A stretch of DNA of 6,650 nt, from the NCBI GenBank assembly GCA_963522175.1, contig CAUQXC010000024.1, forward strand, positions 1 to 6,650, written 5' to 3'. Shown here piece after piece: positions 6,062 through 6,650 of the stretch. The notes below the pieces were generated by a model, which ran no database searches, had not been told where the DNA came from, and saw only the letters and a list, made by a program, of their open reading frames with translations. This DNA is from CAKAHY01 sp963522175 (GTDB lineage: Bacteria > Bacillota > Clostridia > Lachnospirales > Lachnospiraceae). The position numbers and the translations under genes are program-made. The stretch's first letter is position 1. Every line of letters starts with the position of its first letter.

Positions 6062-6650
6062 TTATGGGGTATTATAAGGCATTCTCTTCCAAATATCATT
6101 CAAATCCCCGTACAGTACACCCGGAAGCTCACCGTTTTTTTGCTTTTTATCTATTTGCTCAATATTATACTCGTATACACTATTCGGTCTTTTTGCCAAT
6201 AACTCCTCTACCATCCTCTCTGATTCTCCTATATACTCCCATCGACTATTTAACTTTCTTTCATCAATCGGCTTTTCTTCCATTACTACACCTCCGGCTT
6301 TAAGCCATTCTCTTGCTTGGATGTCACAATTATTTACTAACAAATGATAATCGGGATTATCCTTTTTCACGGAATTATTTACTTGGTTCATAGTTTCTTT
6401 TACCTTCTCCAAAATCTTAACTCCGTCCTCATGCTTTATAGGATAATATATTCCACGGGTATACTTGTCGTCAAACATCCTATTTTCGTATACTGCATGT
6501 TCATTTGTCACTCTTCCTATAGCCGTTAGTGAATGTGAAGGCATAAAATCTTTCAATTTTACTCCGTATGCATAATCAACGTTTGCCTCATTAGGTCCCC
6601 CTAATACCGTTACGGAAGGTGTACCCATAAAGCTGTATAAATCTCCCGTA
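6062..6650 (-). CDS. Toxin C-terminal domain, unit A, 5' end beyond the window
   Basis: The frame is open through the right edge: TGDLYSF, which precedes the first internal methionine (6628), matches unit B residues 292-298. The visible part includes EANVDYAYG, DKYTRGIYYPIKHEDGVK, the cysteine motif YHLLVNNCDIQAREWLKAGG and the tail LYGDLNDIWKRMPY. The catalytic histidine and the Rhs core should lie outside the window, so this may be the end of a full-length rhs gene. Compared with unit B it lacks the GDIGEAIGEAE stretch in part and has a different loop before DKYTRG. Its C terminus is cut short by a frame change: it ends YNTP at 6062, while the old ending YTTGR can still be read in another frame just before ATG 6022. 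Most likely functional, since the shared tail motif is intact. Confidence 0.78.
   Translation of the reverse strand, partial: TGDLYSFMGTPSVTVLGGPNEANVDYAYGVKLKDFMPSHSLTAIGRVTNEHAVYENRMFDDKYTRGIYYPIKHEDGVKILEKVKETMNQVNNSVKKDNPDYHLLVNNCDIQAREWLKAGGVVMEEKPIDERKLNSRWEYIGESERMVEELLAKRPNSVYEYNIEQIDKKQKNGELPGVLYGDLNDIWKRMPYNTP

Noticed and set aside
1..6650. tRNA, rRNA, CRISPR array, insertion sequence or recombinase gene
   Set aside because: I looked for direct-repeat/spacer patterns, transposase or integrase motifs and terminal inverted repeats and saw none. The repeats present are all explained by duplicated Rhs, toxin or partner sequence.

Overview
The window looks like accessory DNA from a low-GC, probably Gram-positive (Firmicutes, perhaps Clostridia or Lachnospiraceae-like) chromosome. 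The reasons are AT-rich codon use, poly-lysine N termini followed by signal-anchor helices, and a purine-rich Shine-Dalgarno site. This assignment is inference from style only. Every real gene is on the minus strand, so transcription runs from base 6650 towards base 1.

The content is a tandem array of Rhs-type polymorphic toxin cassettes. Each unit is an Rhs fragment or C-terminal toxin domain followed by a membrane-anchored, beta-propeller-like protein that I infer to be the cognate immunity protein. In order of transcription: unit A has a toxin C terminus entering from the right edge (6650-6062) and its partner (6022-4991). Unit B has a displaced 3' piece of an rhs gene carrying Rhs repeats, the Rhs core, the DPTG boundary and a complete toxin domain (about 4864-3281), then its partner five bases later (3275-2244). 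Unit C has a wrecked Rhs/toxin tail (2117-1845) and an intact but diverged partner (1828-818). Unit D has an rhs core remnant with several internal deletions (about 705-343) fused out of frame to a toxin domain that runs off the left edge (about 366-1).

The toxin domain has a GHVAIM histidine motif followed about 120 residues later by an NNC cysteine motif. I read this as a circularly permuted papain-like (NlpC/P60- or LRAT-like) fold. The partners carry one N-terminal membrane helix and SPDG-type propeller motifs, placing their main domain outside the membrane. Together this suggests a toxin acting on the cell envelope and neutralised there; that is inference.

Three things go beyond an ordinary toxin locus. 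(1) A stem-loop lies 49-50 bases after the stop codon of all three partner genes; its stem sequence changes with compensation while the loop stays conserved, and it has no U-tract. (2) In units A and B the Rhs-derived DNA joins exactly 126 bases after the partner stop codon, next to a perfect 12-bp palindrome, although the attached Rhs segments differ. (3) Partners A and B share 320 bp of perfect identity inside more diverged flanks, a gene-conversion pattern. The array looks like a record of successive cassette displacement in which orphan toxins decay and orphan immunity genes stay open.
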